A stretch of DNA of 64,000 bases from NCBI GenBank assembly GCA_963377175.1, contig CAUJNA010003046.1:407538-471537 (forward strand), given 5' to 3'. The DNA comes from Effrenium voratum (lineage: Eukaryota > Sar > Dinophyceae > Suessiales > Symbiodiniaceae). A model generated the notes under the pieces. The model was not told the DNA's origin. It saw only the letters and a program-made list of their open reading frames with translations, and made no database searches. A program made the position numbers and the translations under genes. Positions 46,301 through 58,439 of the stretch are shown here, piece by piece (the first letter of the stretch is position 1; each line of letters begins with the position of its first letter).

Positions 46301-49300
46301 TGGCTCTGTGCAAGTTGGCTCTGCGCGAGTCTGCTCGGCGCAATGTGCTTTGCACGAACTGCGCCGCGCGATTTCTCACGAAAGTGGTCTGCGCAAGCTG
46401 CATCGTTCCAGGCTGCTGCGCGCAAGTTCCTCTCTGCAAGCTGCTGCACGCAAGCGCTCTATGCAAGTTGCTCTGCGCAAGTGCTCTGAGCAAGTTGCTC
46501 TGCGCCAGTTGCTCCGTGCAAGCGCTTTGCGCATGTGCTCTGTGCAAGTTGGTCTGTGCAAGTTGCTCTCCGCAAGTGCTTTGTGCAAGTGCTCTGTGCA
46601 AGTTGCTCTGCACAAGTTGCTCTGCGCAAGTTGCTCTGAGCAAGTGCTGCCGGAGCTGTGGGAATGTACTTCGCGTACTATTTTTTGTACTGAAAAGTTG
46701 TGATTTTCCAGCCGGAGCTGCGGGAGTGTGCTCCGCGTACTACGTTTGTACTTAAAAGCTGCGATTTTCCAGCCGGAGCTGCGGGAGCACGCTCCGCATA
46801 CTACGTCTGTACTTAAAAGTTGCGATTTTCCAGCCGGAGCTGCAGGAGCACGCTCCGCGTACTACGTTTGTACTTAAAAGCTGCGATTTTCAAGCCGGAG
46901 CTGCCGCGGACCAGGGGGGAATCGAACCCGGGACCGCGGGATTGCGAAAGCAGGCGCGCACACCACGAGACAACTTCCAAAAGCCGTTTCGCGAGCAAGA
47001 AAATCGCACGGCGCCACAGCGAGAGCGCTTCGACACGCACGATCTCCGCAGAGGGTTCATCGGGCTCAAGACAGATGCGCACGGCGCCACAGCGAGAGCG
47101 ATCCGACACGCACGATCCCCGCAGAGGGTTCATCGGGCTCAAGACAAATTCGCACGGCGCCACAGCGAGAGCGCTTCGACGCGCAGGATCTCCGCAGGAT
47201 CTCCGCAGAGGGTTCGCCGCGTCAAGACAATTCGCACGGCGCCACAGCGAGAGCGCTTCGACACGCACGATCTCCGCAGAGGGTTCGCCAAGGTCAAGAC
47301 AAATTCGCACGGCGCCACAGCGAGAGCGCTTCGACACGCACGATCTCCGCAGAGGGTTCGCGGGTCAAGACAAATTCGCACGGCGCCACAGCGAGAGCGC
47401 TTCGACACGCACGATCTCCGCAGAGGGTTCGCCGCGCTCAAGACAAATTCGCACGGCGCCACAGCGAGAGCGCTTCGACACGCACGATCTCCGCAGAGGG
47501 TTCGTCGGGCTCAAGACAGAATTCGCACGGCGCCACAGCGAGAGCGATCCGACACGCACGATCTCCGCAGAGGGTTCGCCGGGCTCAAGACAAATTCGCA
47601 CGGCGCCACAGCGAGAGCGCTTCGACACGCACGATCTCCGCAGAGGGGTGCGTTTCGTAAGCTCCTGTCGGGCCTACCCCCGCCAGAAAAAGAAGAAGAA
47701 TTAAGAGTCGAGAAGTGAAGGTAGAACAGAAAAGTTAGCTTGTGTTTTTAGGATAGTGAAGTAACACCCGACAAATTAGCTTGTGCTTTTAGTAGAATGA
47801 GATAACAGCCGAAAAGTTGACATGAGAAGTTGGCAGGTGAAGTAACTCTCAAAAAGTTCACATGAGAAGTAGGCAGGTGAAGTAACTCTCGACAAGTTGG
47901 CATGAGAAGTTGGCAGGTGAAGTAACTCTCGACAAGTTGGCATTAGAAGTTGTCAGGTGAAGTAACTCTCGACAAGTTGGCATGAGAAGTTGGCAGCCGC
48001 TTTTAGAAGAAGAACCCTTCGCAATGCTTCCGGGAAAAAGAAGAAGAATTAAGAGTCGAGAAGTGAAGGTAGAACAGAAAAGTTAGCTTGTGTTTTTAGG
48101 ATAGTGAAGTAACACCCGACAAATTAGCTTGTGCTTTTAGTAGAATGAGATAACAGCCGAAAAGTTGACATGAGAAGTTGGCAGGTGAAGTAACTCTCAA
48201 AAAGTTGACATGAGAAGTAGGCAGGTGAAGTAACTCTCGACAAGTTGGCATGAGAAGTTGGCAGGTGAAGTAACTCTCGACAAGTTGGCATGAGAAGGTG
48301 GCAGGTGAAGTAACTCTCGACAAGTTGGCATGAGAAGTTGGCAGGTGAAGTTGGCAGCCGCTTTTAGAAGAAGAACCCTTCGCAATGCTTCCGGGAAAAA
48401 CGAACCCAGAACCCAACTGCCACAGTCCAGGCTATGATTCTTGTTTCTGGGCTAAAGAGAAAATCCTTTCCCAAAAAGAAACGGAGTTGCTGACAACTGC
48501 GCTTTGTCTTGTCCAGTCTTATAAGTTCACAGCGTCCGCCGGGCACACTATCCTCCAGTTTGTCGCCTGCTCTATTGCCTAAGGGCCCGCCACGATCTGC
48601 TGCCTCGGCCGTCCATCGGATTCCAAACCTATGCGAGACCAGACTGCGGTTGCAAGATTAAATGGATCAAGCACCAACCGTGTTGGCTCTACCAACTACA
48701 GGTTTTTGGCCAATTCTATCTGCCTCCGTCTGAGATCGGTATGGTGCTTATCTGCCCCAAATGTGCGAGCAATCAAGTCTGAAGCCCTACACAAGCATTC
48801 ACACCAAGTGACACTTCTGCAGCCTGTTTGACGTGGTATTGATCAACATTGAATAATTGTCCACAGAACGGGGAGGCTGAAGCTGCTGATGTGAAATGTG
48901 CAATCGGCCAGTGTCCAAAGAGAGGCAGATTGAAAATGTGGGTTTTTTGCTAGCAAAGCTGATGGACATGTTTGAACAATTTTGATTTCTTCCCCAGTGT
49001 GTTTAACAATGCCTGCTGCTTGGCAGGCACTGGGATGCTGTGCCAGCCAGTATCAGCACTGGCACTTGCTCGGGTATGCCCCTGCGTGCACAAGAGACTT
49101 GGTGTCTCTGCCTCTTTTTTTTCTGTTTTGTTTGTTCGTCTTCTGCGTGTGCCTGTCGCGAGCAACTGCCACGGTCGAATGCAGGCTACTGCACCAAGGC
49201 ATCTGAGACAGCGACTTGCGGGTAGATTTCATCACGCGCCAGCCAGTACGCCTGCGCCACTTTTAGACCCAGTTCTTCAGCCTTCTCTTGCCCCTACGTA

Positions 49301-49419
49301 TTAGCGTTTACCCGCTTCTCAATGCGGAAGCCATGGGGCTGTGGGCTCGAGAATGAGACTGCGCCTGACCCTCGCCAGCATCAAAGAGCGCGTCCATGCG
49401 GGACTTCTGTCGCCACAGC
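28238..49419 (-). CDS. FtsJ/CMTR-like cap RNA 2'-O-methyltransferase, widely split
   Basis: Predicted exons: 49370-49419 and 49216-49286 (tentative N-terminal helices, in phase with each other), 43560-43631, 42962-43017, 42900-42916, 38527-38570, 36869-36925, 36632-36665, 28238-28311. The motifs follow the CMTR1/FtsJ order: SAM-binding VVFVDVCGAPGAWSKYLF; GFGFSLRDGTNEKSCTWF; WGADGTGDV; PENIAHAAAAVGQADLVV running into ADGGFGVD (catalytic Asp); and SCFICKFFDTFTHAP (catalytic Lys). The family 2'-O-methylates the first nucleotides of capped RNA. The 38527/36925 and 36869/36665 joins are exact. The 42900 microexon donor is one of two options. At least one helical exon between 36.63 and 28.31 kb is missing, as are the ends. 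Introns hold the 44-48 kb repeats, an unknown gene and a light-harvesting gene. Confidence 0.7.
29783..32559 (-). CDS. Light-harvesting chlorophyll a/c-binding protein (FCP/LHC family)
   Basis: Nine predicted exons: 32512-32559, 32189-32234, 32012-32055, 31842-31902, 31649-31713, 31439-31474, 31242-31324, 30122-30167, 29783-29821. They join in phase to 155 codons plus TAG. The sequence shows GYFDPLKL, then helix 1 with AEIKHGRVAMMAAAG (Glu and Arg of the ExxHxR chlorophyll-binding pattern), VKLPPFKELPSG, helix 2 IAFGSLVAACGLVELYVW, KEPGNFGDP, and helix 3 with NREREIVNGRFAM and LGIFAAELATGK. These are thylakoid antenna proteins binding chlorophyll a/c and carotenoid. The N-terminal plastid-targeting region and first LHC residues must lie upstream of 32559 and were not found, so the protein is 5'-incomplete here. 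Seven of eight donors are GC. It sits between methyltransferase exons at 36.63 and 28.31 kb. Confidence 0.87.
31242..31324 (-). CDS. LHC exon with third chlorophyll-binding helix
   Basis: Encodes ANVRSGFRLGAYNEENRERE, then IVNGRFA. The leftover AT plus G at 30167 gives Met, so the helix reads EIVNGRFAMLSVLGIFAAEL, the standard third LHC helix. A GC donor follows. Confidence 0.88.
32189..32234 (-). CDS. LHC exon with first chlorophyll-binding helix
   Basis: Encodes EKKFRQFRIAEIKHG. The leftover C joins GT at 32055 to give Arg, making EIKHGRVAM, the hallmark of helix 1 in LHC/FCP proteins. It opens after GCTCAG and has a GT donor. Confidence 0.9.
32600..36600. other. Unresolved stretch inside the methyltransferase locus
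   Basis: It must contain the missing LHC N-terminus and at least one methyltransferase helical exon if those gene models are right, but I cannot place either. GC-rich minus-strand frames at 33.1-33.75 kb (for example GLGVAVAKTIESMVNKK) may include exons. 35.65-36.05 kb is a TGCCG/TGCTGTTG-rich degenerate repeat. Confidence 0.4.
36632..36925 (-). CDS. Methyltransferase exons with ADGG catalytic motif
   Basis: Exon 36869-36925 reads VCVPENIAHAAAAVGQADL and ends at a GT donor. Exon 36632-36665 reads VVADGGFGVDK. Joined, they give the DLVVADGGF motif, whose Asp is catalytic in CMTR1-like enzymes. The upstream exon ends DGTGD, so the sequence runs DGTGD-VCVPENI as in the family (DGTGDI..xxNI). 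Confidence 0.8.
37604..37711 (-). CDS. Unassigned exon
   Basis: A 36-codon open block after CCGAAG and before a GT donor, containing SHVTALLVGLHDPKVKMEW and DAKFTVGKKSRC. Its alternating hydrophobic pattern looks coding. The methyltransferase exons on either side (38527 and 36925) join perfectly without it, so it probably belongs to another gene, possibly the 3' end of the membrane-anchored gene at 38.8-42.2 kb. That would make the two genes interleaved rather than simply nested. Confidence 0.4.
38792..42196 (-). CDS. Membrane-anchored protein of unknown family
   Basis: Predicted exons: 42041-42196, 41137-41255, 40563-40725, 40029-40172, 39285-39392, 38792-39004; all five joins are in phase. 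The start codon at 42196 opens MDLLTLLPWVLLLAAVAWRR, a hydrophobic segment followed by four Arg and Lys, typical of a signal anchor or signal peptide with a cytosolic basic cluster. Then come an Ala/Pro linker, a charged helix, a strand TILLILDTPMYG, and stretches such as PQADLHHYFEMIRSPDFYPG, HWLCANGVVGFRCLGAFLDY and DVMRYFRLKYP. I do not recognise the family. The last exon is Gly/Ala-rich and no stop was found. Four donors are GC and one GT. It occupies the intron between methyltransferase exons 42900 and 38570. Confidence 0.6.
41425..41475. repeat. CT microsatellite
   Basis: CTCTCTCC followed by (CT)n, in the intron between the first two exons of the membrane-anchored gene. Confidence 0.85.
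42041..42196 (-). CDS. First exon with signal anchor
   Basis: Fifty-two codons from ATG at 42196. Residues 2-17 are hydrophobic and 19-23 are RRRRK; an APAPAP linker and a charged helix ending WWQELNQ follow. The alternative frame over the same bases is Ala/Gly-rich and begins MGSSPGSG, but only the chosen frame has membrane-protein organisation and joins the next exon (VRDSDYAVGDKAP) in phase. Confidence 0.6.
43560..43631 (-). CDS. Methyltransferase motif I exon
   Basis: Encodes DEVVFVDVCGAPGAWSKYLF, then QLCG. FVDVCGAPGxWS is the S-adenosylmethionine-binding motif I of FtsJ/RrmJ and CMTR enzymes (family: DxCAGPGGFSEY or DLCGAPGGWSQ). It follows TTGTGCCAG and precedes a GC donor. Confidence 0.85.
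44172..45910. repeat. 1.74-kb tandem duplication, copy 1
   Basis: Begins AACTAGAGGACGATTGGCCC and ends CCTACCCCCGCCAG. Internal order: unique leader; 15-bp GCTCTGCGCAAGTTG array (44480-44930); four units of about 63 bp with TTGTACTTAAAAGTTGCGAT (44935-45170); tRNA-like sequence (45179-45246); about eight units of about 72 bp with CGGCGCCACAGCGAGAGCGC (45265-45875). Open frames on both strands are repeat artefacts. Confidence 0.93.
45179..45246 (-). tRNA. tRNA-like sequence (degenerate, Ala-like), copy 1
   Basis: On the minus strand it reads GTGGTGCGCGCGCCTGC, TTTCGCAATCCCGC, then GGTCCCGGGTTCGATTCC, resembling the D-arm, anticodon arm and T-arm/B box of tRNA-Ala. The T-stem keeps only three pairs and no 7-bp acceptor stem is found, so a tRNA-derived repeat or pseudogene is more likely than a working tRNA. 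Confidence 0.4.
45911..47688. repeat. 1.74-kb tandem duplication, copy 2
   Basis: Direct repeat abutting copy 1, with the same internal order and small indels (for example AGCGTGTCCGCGCGCGG shortened to AGCCGCGCGG, and an extra CTCCGCAGGAT). It ends in the same CCTACCCCCGCCAG and then runs into the 47.69-kb array. Confidence 0.93.
46909..46976 (-). tRNA. tRNA-like sequence (degenerate, Ala-like), copy 2
   Basis: Same sequence as at 45179-45246 with one visible change (GCGCGCGC to GTGCGCGC on the minus strand) inside the second duplication copy. The B box GGTTCGATTCC is intact. Confidence 0.4.
47688..48396. repeat. Two 0.35-kb blocks of a 40-bp tandem repeat
   Basis: Block 1 is 47688-48033 and block 2 is 48034-48396. 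Each starts AAAAAGAAGAAGAATTAAGA and ends GCAATGCTTCCGGG. Between are units of about 40 bp with AAGTTGGCATGAGAAGTTGG and GTGAAGTAACTCTCGACA. Confidence 0.93.
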
Positions 49420-49949
49420 CTGAAACAGAACATACATGTGTTTTATTCCGTGCCTCAAAGCTTTCACGTTCCCCACAAACAATTTGTTTGGATGGGTGTG
49501 TGACTCAATAACCGTGTCATAAGCTTGCTGCCCGAGAAATTCCAGCAGGCGAAACGATCAGCGACTTGCGCAGGGAGTTGCATTCAACGCTCATGAACTG
49601 ATGGTCTCATTGCCTGTGTGACCGAACAACTCCCACTGCGACCAGCAGCAAACAACAAGGCATCAAGGGCCAATAGCTAGTTCTAGATAGCCTTCGATGA
49701 GCCCCCCGCTGGTCCTGGGAAATGAATCTTCTAGCCAATCGATTCAAGGACCTTATTTTGGTCGGGGCCACAGTCATTCCCCCACATCTTTCCCATTGAC
49801 TCCGGCTTGGCCAATCGCTGCTCGACGTCCTCGCAAGGGCAAAGCCCAGACTTGGACCTGTAGTCGGCGCAACCGGACATGACAAATGCCGGAGCTGGTG
49901 GATCCATTGGCTAGAAATGTTGTCAGCTAACATTGAACCAACTGTTCTG

Positions 49950-52600
49950 CTGAGGTCCCTAGTTTGCAAACGCCTTCAACAAAGGCAAAGCTGACACTGA
50001 CACTTAACGGGCAGTCTTTACTCGATGTGGGTGACCCCGATTCTCGCAGCCTCCGGATGCAAACACACACGTGCACAGCCTGTGCCCTCTTCTGCTGGTA
50101 GAGCTTGCTGGTACAAAAGGTTTCTTGCCATCCTGCCTCCAGGCAGCGTTGAAGTGATCAATGCCTCTTGCTGAGGCTCCGGCATCCGCTGTGGGGAGGC
50201 CAAGGGGGACATCTCTGGCGGCGGCAAACCCTGGCGGGGGGAGAAGATGCCCACTCATGGTGGCGAAAATTCAATCATGGCGGCAGCAACTATTCACGGG
50301 CTGCAACTGCCCTTTTGGACGAGTTTTAGCAGGACCACTGCGACAACAACCTGTCCAAAAAAGCCCTACTTCAAGAAGCAGTAAAGTTCCGATCTCTTGA
50401 TGTCTGGCGGTCTCTCCCGCAAACATGGCTCGCTTTTGCCCAGGGCTGACTACAGCAGAGTTGCTCTGGGCGCTCCTCCTGGAAAGCTGGCGAAGTGCTT
50501 GCAAGCTTGAATACCTGAGCACCGGCCCACCCGGCCCACCCGGCCCACACGCGTACAGCTTTTTGAAAAAAATGCGGGAGGGACACACACGCAGGCGGAG
50601 CGTGCTCAACCAAGCGCGCCCATTCAAAACTGTAAGCGGGCATCAGGTGCTTCTCATTTTAAAGAGCAAGCTCCACGAGCCATGCCCACCTTGAAGACGT
50701 CTTGCAACGCTATGTGGTGCGCTTTTCCCCCACCCACCCGAATTGACGCTGACATAGAACCTAGCAACATGTCAGCCACCATCCTTTTCCAGCTGCGCCT
50801 CATGATGCCTGGACGAGAGGCTGAGCGGCTTCCTAATCCACTTGAAGCATCAGAAATCACACGGAAGCATCAACCACCCCATGATCTTCTCCACCGCCGC
50901 GAAAAAAATGAAACAGTAACTCAGTAGCAGTTGCACCGCCACAATCCCTGAGGCTGGTGCCAGAGTGCCTTCAGTGCCTTCTGCTGCCTCGGCCACCAAA
51001 GGTTTTGCTTCGATGCCGTGCGTGACACGTCATCAGCTCCAGGTGAACGGGCACCGCCAACTGAAACACTCACTAAGCTCGCAAACGGCATTCATTGCCC
51101 AAGCAAACACGGCAATTACTAAACACACAGAATACAAAACCTCGCCACACTGCTGGTCAACTCAATCGTGATGGTCACCCAAGAAAAGGATGCGAACCTT
51201 TCATGGTTCAGAATGTGCAAATTGACTGAGGCATGAGTAGGAGTACGCTCTTTGCCAAATCGCGTTGCAACAAATACACTTGCTGACTCCAATCTCTGCA
51301 CCCTGAGACGCGCGCTTCAAGCTCTGATGCAGCCATAAGCTGGGCAGGTGGGAAGCACCCTGCTACTGATGCTATTCCTGTGTGTCCGATTGGTGATTGC
51401 GACCCAATCCAACACATGACTTGCGGATTATCTTGGTAAAGTAATACAGTGGCTTCAGATTGCAATGCTAAGCGACGGATTGGCAACCTGCTTGCAATTG
51501 ACGCTGATGCGAGGGATCAACAAGCTGTGGCCTCAGAAGTTACGCCACGTTTCCTTGCTCGGCTATGCTGAAGGTCGGAGCAAACGGCTGCCGGGCGTCT
51601 GTGCCCATAGTGAACAAGTGCACAAGTATTGCGCTCGCTTATTGTTGACATCGAAGCTCCAACCTCAACATATGCCGATAGCGCCGATAACCCTTGCTGG
51701 AGCTTGGGGTAGTCGCCAGCCCTTGCATCAGTGAGCACTGCTAACAAAGCTCAAGCAACTTTGCTTAGGCAAGCGTTCGTTCTTGGGCGGCGGTGGGAAT
51801 TCCTCTAAACCTCCCAGTGCGCTGACTAGCCCCCTGCCTATGGTCCATCTCTTTTCTCAGCCGAGGTAGATTGCTTCGATTCAGGTGCGAGGCGTCTAAT
51901 GGCTCTTCACCAGAGCCTGGGGACCTGACGGGCACTGCGTCCCTTAGGGAAGCAAGGACGTGGTGGCGGTGGTAAACCCGCAAGGCGAGGCATGGCATGA
52001 GGCTGGGATGGCTGGGGTTGCCCTGGCTCATTCTTCACTGAAAGTTGATGCAAAAAGGAAGTTCGGAAGGCATGCGAGGTCTCCGGCAACCCAGAGCCGA
52101 TTCCAACCACCTGTGATTCTGTTGCCAAATCTTGGCGGTGGCAAAACTCGTAAGCCGCGCAGCTGTCTCCGGACAAGCTTTGCCTAGGTTTGCCCAACGA
52201 ACTCGTGATGGCAACCTGGCCTAGCAACTTTTCCTGGATAGAGCATCTGCCCACCCACGAATAACAATCTTAAGCTCGCAGCTGGCCCGCGGCTTGCGCA
52301 AGCATCTGTGGCAATGCAATGCCCCAGGCAGAACAGGTTGAACTTCACAGAACTTGAGGACACGAACAACCAACACCACAAGAAAACAAAGACTAACTCC
52401 GCGAGACACTGTTCAAAGCCTGTTGGTAGGACTGCAGCTCCAAAAGTACCACAGCCCGCTAAGCGAATTCAATGTGCTCTTCCGGTGCCTGGCGTCCCCA
52501 AACATTTTGCAGCGTGAACATGTTGTCTAATGAAACAGGGATGGGTAAAGCAATGACCTGAAACGGCATGCGGCGAAGCCACGTCAATTTTCAGTTTAGC
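49950..52600. other. No assignable gene; a few open minus-strand frames
   Basis: Minus-strand frames at 50.0-50.25 kb (Pro-rich, for example PPPEMSPLASPQRMPEPQQ, or FNAAWRQDGKKPF in another frame) and near 51.31 kb look mildly coding. I cannot choose a frame or a family. Confidence 0.3.
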
Positions 52601-52819
52601 TTGCATCATCTGCAACTGGAACCCAAACATATGAGCGAAACAACATGTGTCAATTTGAAAGCAAGCAAAGAGCAAATTTAGCCAACGACCGCATGACAGC
52701 GCAGGCTAGCGTGCAATACCACGACACAGCTGCTGCAAACAAACCAAACTTCTTTGCCAAACGTAATTGCCGCGCGCAAAAACACATGTATGCTCTGAGC
52801 GAATCACATGCACGTCCCG

Positions 52820-54720
52820 AGTGTGCACACGAGTGTGTGTGTGTGTGTGTGTCCAAATCGCTCTTTGTGCACTGTGTTCGGACTGTATGCACGCGTGTCC
52901 TTTGCCCACATGTAAATAATGCTGTAAACAAATGTGCGTTCCCAGTGCGCACGTATGTATTTTGCGCATGCGCACAGCGTATATACTGGTGTTCCGCGTG
53001 CATACACGTGCGCCTGCAAGCTCCTTCCCCCAGCAACATTGCCGCGCCGAGATGAAGATGCAACAAACAAAAAAATGACTCTAACCTCATTCTACTCTTT
53101 TCAGTGTTTGTCGCACTTGCTAGCCCCCATGCATACACAGGTGCAATTGCGAATTCGAAGTGAACCGAAAATAACTTTTTCAAACTGATGCACTCGCTTC
53201 TTTTCGAACGTGTGCAGGTTTGTGTTTGCTCAGCGTATGCACGCATGTGCGCTCAATGTCTGCGCATGTGCGGTCCGTGCTCTGTGAACACACATGTGTC
53301 TTTCGAACGTGTACAAGTGTGCTCTTGTTTGTTTGGTGCTCTTCCATCTCTTCCGTTTTCCTTGATCTGCTCAGCGCTTGCACATGTGTGAGCGCAGTGC
53401 ATACAAATGTGTGTTCCGCAAGTAACTAGAACGTCTGCTCCGTCCGCACACTTGTTCTCCTCAGAAATGCGCGTGATCATGCGATTGCAGCGTAAGCACG
53501 CGTGCGCTCACGACTCAGGTGCAAGTGCACCCTGCGCTTTCTTCTTTCTATTCGCATTTGTTCCGATTGTCGCCAAGTCTGGGCTCATTTTCGTGTGACC
53601 AGTGTGTACAGCAGTGTGTTCTGAACATATACATTTTTGCCGGAAAGTATACGTGCGTTCGCAGTGTCTACACATGTGTGCCCTGTAAACAGATGTTTTG
53701 CCTCGAGCGTATACAACTGTGTGATCTTCTTCACACAATGCACGCACAGACATGTTCTGAGAATCGAAAAGTGTACAAGTGTGCGCTCTTGGTTGCTCGG
53801 CGTATACGTTCGTGTGTGCTCACTGCCCGTGCGCACATGTGTGTGTTTGCAGTGCGAACAGACACTCCGGGAACGGCGCAAGCGCAAGTGTGATTGACGC
53901 TTCCGTGATCGCACTGATGCGCGTGTGCGTTTCGAACATGTGCAAGTTTGTGCTCGCTTCTCCTAGATCGTGCGCACGTGTGTTCCGAGCATTTACAGGA
54001 TATGTGTCGCGCACGTGCGCACGCATGTGCACATGTGTGTTTGCGGCGTATGCGCGCGCGGTACATGTGTTCCGCGCATCCTTTGCCACACTTGTCCGCA
54101 CGTACAATTGAAGCCAGTACAAATTTGCGGTCTTCTTTACTCCGTGAACACACATTTTTGCCTCGACCGTTGCAATTGCGGTTTTTGTGGAATTATACAC
54201 CTGTGTGTCACATCTATCTGTGTTGCATGCACATGCGTGCTCTGCGCATACACACATGGTACCCTGCGTGTTTGGAGTGTGGGAACACGTGTGGGCGCAA
54301 GTGTGTTCATACTCCAAAACACAATTGTGTGTCCTTTCTGCGCACATATGTGCACATGTGAAGTTTCGATCGTGCAGGCGCGTGGAACAGAACGTGCGGA
54401 AAAAAAACGAGAAACAAACGTAAAGAGTCGGCCTGTGTCCTGTGCTTGCCCAGCAAATAGAGGAATGTGCTCCAATGTGTGTACCTTAAACATGCTTTAC
54501 AATATGTGCACATGCGCTTTCTGCACACACGCGTGATTGCAGCGCAAACACACGTCCGGAGTCCGTGTTCATAATCTAAGCGCATGCACGTTCCGCGCTA
54601 CATCTCTTTGCCCTATGCGCGTGTGTAAGAGCGTGTCGGTGCGCGTGTGCTTTGCTCATGCAGTAAAGGAACGGCGCAGCCTCAACATGCGCCTGACACG
54701 TAAATACACACGCCTTTGCA
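52820..54720. repeat. GT-rich low-complexity DNA (ACACATGTGTGTTC-type)
   Basis: Degenerate repeats of CATGTGTGTTC, GCATACACGTG and CGTGTGCTC spaced 20-40 bp apart. Many weak open frames appear on both strands with Cys/Thr/His/Arg bias from (CA/GT) words. No exon motif was recognised. Confidence 0.75.
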
Positions 54721-54724
54721 TGCA

Positions 54725-55735
<1,011 letters not shown>

Positions 55736-56772
55736 GTTTGCACACGTGTGTGTTCACCGCGGAAGCCGCGTGTGTGTTGTGATTTTCCTTTTCCATACTT
55801 ATTCGCTCTGTGTTTGGAGGTGTGCGCTTCTGAAAGCTCAGCATACACGTGCTTTGTCGCGCGAACTGGGAAATTTGTGCTCTTCGTGCCCAGGGAGTAC
55901 ACACGTGTGTTCTCATGTTCACAGCGTACACATTATATGCAGCAAATATGTTCCGCGCGCTTGTGCGTATGCGTGTTCCGCGCGCACGGCGCGTGTGCCG
56001 AGCATATATTCACGTGTGCTTGGAGCGCGTGCGAGAGTGTTCTCTTTGCAATCACAAATGCCCCCCGCATTTTTCCACACTCAGGTGTGTGTTTGCGCAG
56101 CATGATGCCCATCAAGGCGGGACCACATAAGGAGTCCCAACAATCGAAGTTCGGGCGTCAACCTTATGCTGATATTGCGGACCTTAAAACGAGAAACTTG
56201 ATCTTCCTTGAGTTGTTCTACGGAGTGAGAATGTCTACATCGGTGAATGTTAGACACGCAAAAACTAAATTGCATACTCGCCGGCTTTTGCCGCCGAACT
56301 CTGTGGCAACTTGAGAACCTGCCTGCGCGAGGTGTAGGGCAACCGCGTTGCGAATGCTGGTGAAGTTTGTTTCTCTGCTTGTGGGTTTGTAGCTTTTGAA
56401 AATCCACGCGCCCGACGACGTGTAGGACAATTGCCTCAGGTCTGCCATCCTACACCATTGTTTAACACTGTTTTATTGACCGCCCTGGCCCCCCCCCTCC
56501 AGAAAAAGCACTTTGTTTAGCACCGAGCTCCCCCACGCGTGTCAACAACCTTCTCTATAGAAGCCTGAAGCCTTAACTTTGATAGTTGCTATCACCGGGC
56601 CCAAGAACCCAACTCTTCACGCCCAGCTCCTCAGACTACGCCTTCCCAGACTACTTGCCTCCATGTGATGGCTCTGCGATGCTCTGCGCAAGTTGCACTG
56701 CGCAAGTGGCTCTGTGCAGATGGTGCTGCGCAAGTTGCTCTGCGCAAGTATCTCTGCGTAGATGCGCCCACG

Positions 56773-56945
56773 GCAACTCATGAAAGTGCATGTGCAAAAC
56801 CCCTAACCAAACTTTGGTCTCTGCGAGCATTCCACTTTAAGTGTTTTCTTGTGTTTTACCCCTGCAATGTTTATTCCTGCTTGATATGTGCAACAATAAA
56901 ACAATGTAAACTCGACCCTTCCAAATGTCCAAACAACGCAACAAC
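56773..56945 (+). repeat. Dispersed repeat, copy 2
   Basis: Second copy of the element at 13810-13995. It is preceded directly by about 100 bp of GCTCTGCGCAAGTTG-type repeat related to the 44.5-44.9 kb array. Confidence 0.8.
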
Positions 56946-58439
56946 TCGAGTTGTGTTGGTCTTTGGGGGGGGTTAGTTTGACAAACACGTAAGCTGAGGC
57001 ATAGGGTATTGGGAATCTCACTAGTGCACTCTGCTGTGCAAGCCCGCAGGTACCACTGGTCGGACGCAAAGCATGGGACCAAAGACTGGAGATCGGATTG
57101 ATAGGGATCTTGTTTTCTGGACCATGTCAACCTGGAGGGGTTTTCTAATCAGGGGTATACATTTGTCTCGGTCTCCACAAGCCACCCTGGCATCCTCCTG
57201 TGGTGCGTTCACCGCCCACTGCAGTCTAGATTGCAGCCCAACAGAACAAACCCCGCACCAACCTCTGATGCAACACATGCAAGCAAGCGGCAAAGTGCGG
57301 CCGCAACTTGCGGATGGCCGGCAGCGACACACTCTTGTTCATGCCTGGCAAGAAGACATCACATCTCAGCTGCATCTGCCGCTAGATGTGCCAGGCAAGG
57401 CCAGCAAGCACCAGCTGGGCGACTTTCCTGTTTGAATGCCCGTGAAACCTGTAAGGATGTGGGGCTCTCACCCCAAGCACATGTGCGCGTCCACCCTTCT
57501 GCCCCAACCCAAGGCTCAGGTTTCCCAAGTGCCTGCGGCTATCAGCCCAGTCTGCACTCCTGCCACTCGTGGGCCAGGCTGGGCTGTTGTTGCTTCTCCG
57601 CAACCAGGAGCTTAGAAGACTCTGCCATCGCAAAAGGCTGGAAGAACTTGAATTCAATCCAACAGCGCCAAATCAACAGCTCAAAGCTGCTCCATGCAGG
57701 CTTTTTCACAATATTGAATTATTGACCTGCAAGTTTACAATGAGACTAAGAATCTCAAAAAACACCAAGTAAGGGATCGTTATCATGGTACATCCGTTTT
57801 ACCTGACAGGTGACCTCGCCATGGCAAATTGATCAGCCTGCAACATGCATTCGGTGGGCAAGCGGCGCTGACATGGTCATAGATTCGGCCCGCAGTCCTT
57901 CTCGTGCTTCGATGCTTGGCAGCTTGGGTCCGCCGGCCGCGTGCAAGACTCCTGCACGCAATGTCGCGGGCAATATGTTTTAGAAGAAGTGCAAGCTGAC
58001 GGCTGGCAGCAATGGGCAAATTTGCCAAAACAGCCAAGCGGAAGCAACATTTATTTGGAATTAAGCTGCCCCGAAGCTGCACCAACTATTTCAGCAAGCC
58101 TGACCATTGAACCCAAGCAGTCACATGAAAGGGACGAACCTCTCCGAGTCAACCGTGCAGGTACAAACAATGCCATATCCGCCACTACTTATCTTAAGGT
58201 GTTCTGGGCTTCGAATCGAGACTCAACTTGGGCCACATCATCAGCCCAGCACAAGAATCAACTGGCAGTTCGCCGACACGCTGGCTCGTGTCAACGCATG
58301 GCACGCCAATCTCCCATCCTCGAATCTTGTGCAAGCTTATTGCGGAGCTCGACTGCAGACCTTGGAGCCCAAGAACTTGAGCATGTCATCATTCCCCAAA
58401 CAGTTTACTGTGAGGGGTTCTAAATTCATTTAAGGTGGC

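Noticed and set aside
45029..47718. Arg/Ser-rich frames of about 260-300 codons (TAPQRERFDTHDLRRG)
   Set aside because: They are produced by the 72-bp tandem repeat, occur identically in both duplication copies and in overlapping frames, and run through the tRNA-like sequence.
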